Assembly: GCA_943331855.1 (NCBI GenBank) | Contig: CALQNE010000070.1 | Span: 1-13,435, forward strand | DNA: 13,435 nucleotides | From: Bordetella parapertussis | Lineage (GTDB): Bacteria > Pseudomonadota > Gammaproteobacteria > Burkholderiales > Burkholderiaceae_B | Reading direction: 5' to 3' | Shown here: one piece after another, positions 13,287 to 13,435 of the stretch | How the letters are laid out: each line of letters opens with the position of its first letter | Position numbering within the stretch: position 1 is the first letter of the stretch | The notes under the pieces: generated by a model | What the model saw: only the letters and a program-made list of their open reading frames with translations | Told to the model about the DNA's origin: nothing | Database searches by the model: none | Translations under genes and position numbers: made by a program

Positions 13287-13320
13287 TGAAGCACAGGTTT
13301 AACGTATGAATTTTAAGCAA
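13279..13320 (+). repeat. 8-bp inverted repeat flanking the cobQ-cobT junction
   Basis: TTGCTTAA (13279-13286) and TTAAGCAA (13313-13320) are exact reverse complements separated by 26 nt. The left arm includes the cobQ stop. The loop holds the mini-ORF and the cobT start codon. It is AT-rich and shorter than the repeat at the cobO-cobQ junction, so its significance is uncertain. Confidence 0.4.
13286..13309 (+). other. 7-codon mini-ORF bridging cobQ and cobT
   Basis: The frame MKHRFNV starts at an ATG sharing its A with the cobQ stop (TAATG) and ends in a TGA overlapping the cobT start (ATGA). It repeats exactly the arrangement seen at 11809-11841. The cobT ribosome-binding candidate (CAGG, 13294-13297) lies within it, so ribosomes reading it would pass over that site. 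It is a possible reinitiation relay; chance cannot be excluded. Confidence 0.35.
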
Positions 13321-13435
13321 CCGAAAATTCAAGACTTACACCAGCCTGCACTATTCGCACAGCTGCAACAAAAACTCAACAATAAAACAAAACCAGTGGG
13401 TTCGCTGGGGCAGTTAGAAACACTTTCTCAACAAC
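13306..13435 (+). CDS. cobT: Nicotinate-nucleotide--dimethylbenzimidazole phosphoribosyltransferase, N-terminal fragment
   Basis: Activates the lower-ligand base of B12 by transferring phosphoribosyl from nicotinate mononucleotide. Only 43 codons are present before the right edge. The diagnostic part is NNKTKPVGSLGQLETLS (25-41), which matches the KTKPPGSLGRLE motif near the N-terminus of CobT proteins, preceded by the usual amphipathic helix. The start at 13306 follows the cobQ stop by 19 nt, with AGG about 9 nt upstream. The context of the B12 operon agrees. The catalytic residues lie beyond the window. Confidence 0.87.
   Translation, partial: MNFKQPKIQDLHQPALFAQLQQKLNNKTKPVGSLGQLETLSQQ

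Overview
This window looks like a chromosomal segment of a betaproteobacterium, probably order Burkholderiales (Alcaligenaceae or Comamonadaceae type). The evidence is two Bug/TctC-type tripartite tricarboxylate receptors, a TRAP transporter, an FMN alpha-hydroxy-acid dehydrogenase, and a riboswitch-led cobalamin operon of the btuFCD-cobO-cobQ kind. This placement rests on gene content and protein resemblance only. No rRNA, tRNA, insertion sequence, CRISPR array or prophage gene was seen.

Left half (1-7515), organic-acid uptake and oxidation. A TRAP transporter (receptor dctP, then a small permease cut by the left edge) runs on the minus strand. It is divergent from a plus-strand protein of the arylmalonate decarboxylase / maleate isomerase / Asp-Glu racemase superfamily that contains no cysteine at all. 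A hairpin terminator separates this from a convergent minus-strand set: Bug receptor, glutathione S-transferase-like protein, Old Yellow Enzyme-like flavin oxidoreductase. Divergent from that set is an FMN-dependent alpha-hydroxy-acid dehydrogenase resembling (S)-mandelate dehydrogenase. It converges on a second Bug receptor, with a long hairpin between the stop codons. A plausible reading is periplasmic capture and import of carboxylates followed by cytoplasmic reduction, oxidation or isomerisation. The substrate cannot be read from sequence.

Right half (7516-13435), vitamin B12 salvage. A well-conserved cobalamin riboswitch (about 7603-7820) and a following 9-bp hairpin lead a tight plus-strand operon: cobU, btuF, btuC, btuD, cobO, cobQ and the start of cobT (cut by the right edge). 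BtuFCD brings corrinoid across the inner membrane, CobO adenosylates it, CobQ amidates cobyrinate diamide to cobyrate, CobU activates adenosylcobinamide, and CobT activates the lower-ligand base. The first four genes overlap end to start.

Most unusual points: (1) the cysteine-free arylmalonate decarboxylase-like enzyme; (2) two successive cob junctions, cobO-cobQ and cobQ-cobT, each bridged exactly by a mini-ORF (10 and 7 codons) whose start overlaps the upstream stop as TAATG and whose stop overlaps the downstream start as ATGA; (3) a perfect 12-bp inverted repeat at the cobO stop that would bury the first mini-ORF's start; (4) active-site substitutions in both flavoenzymes.
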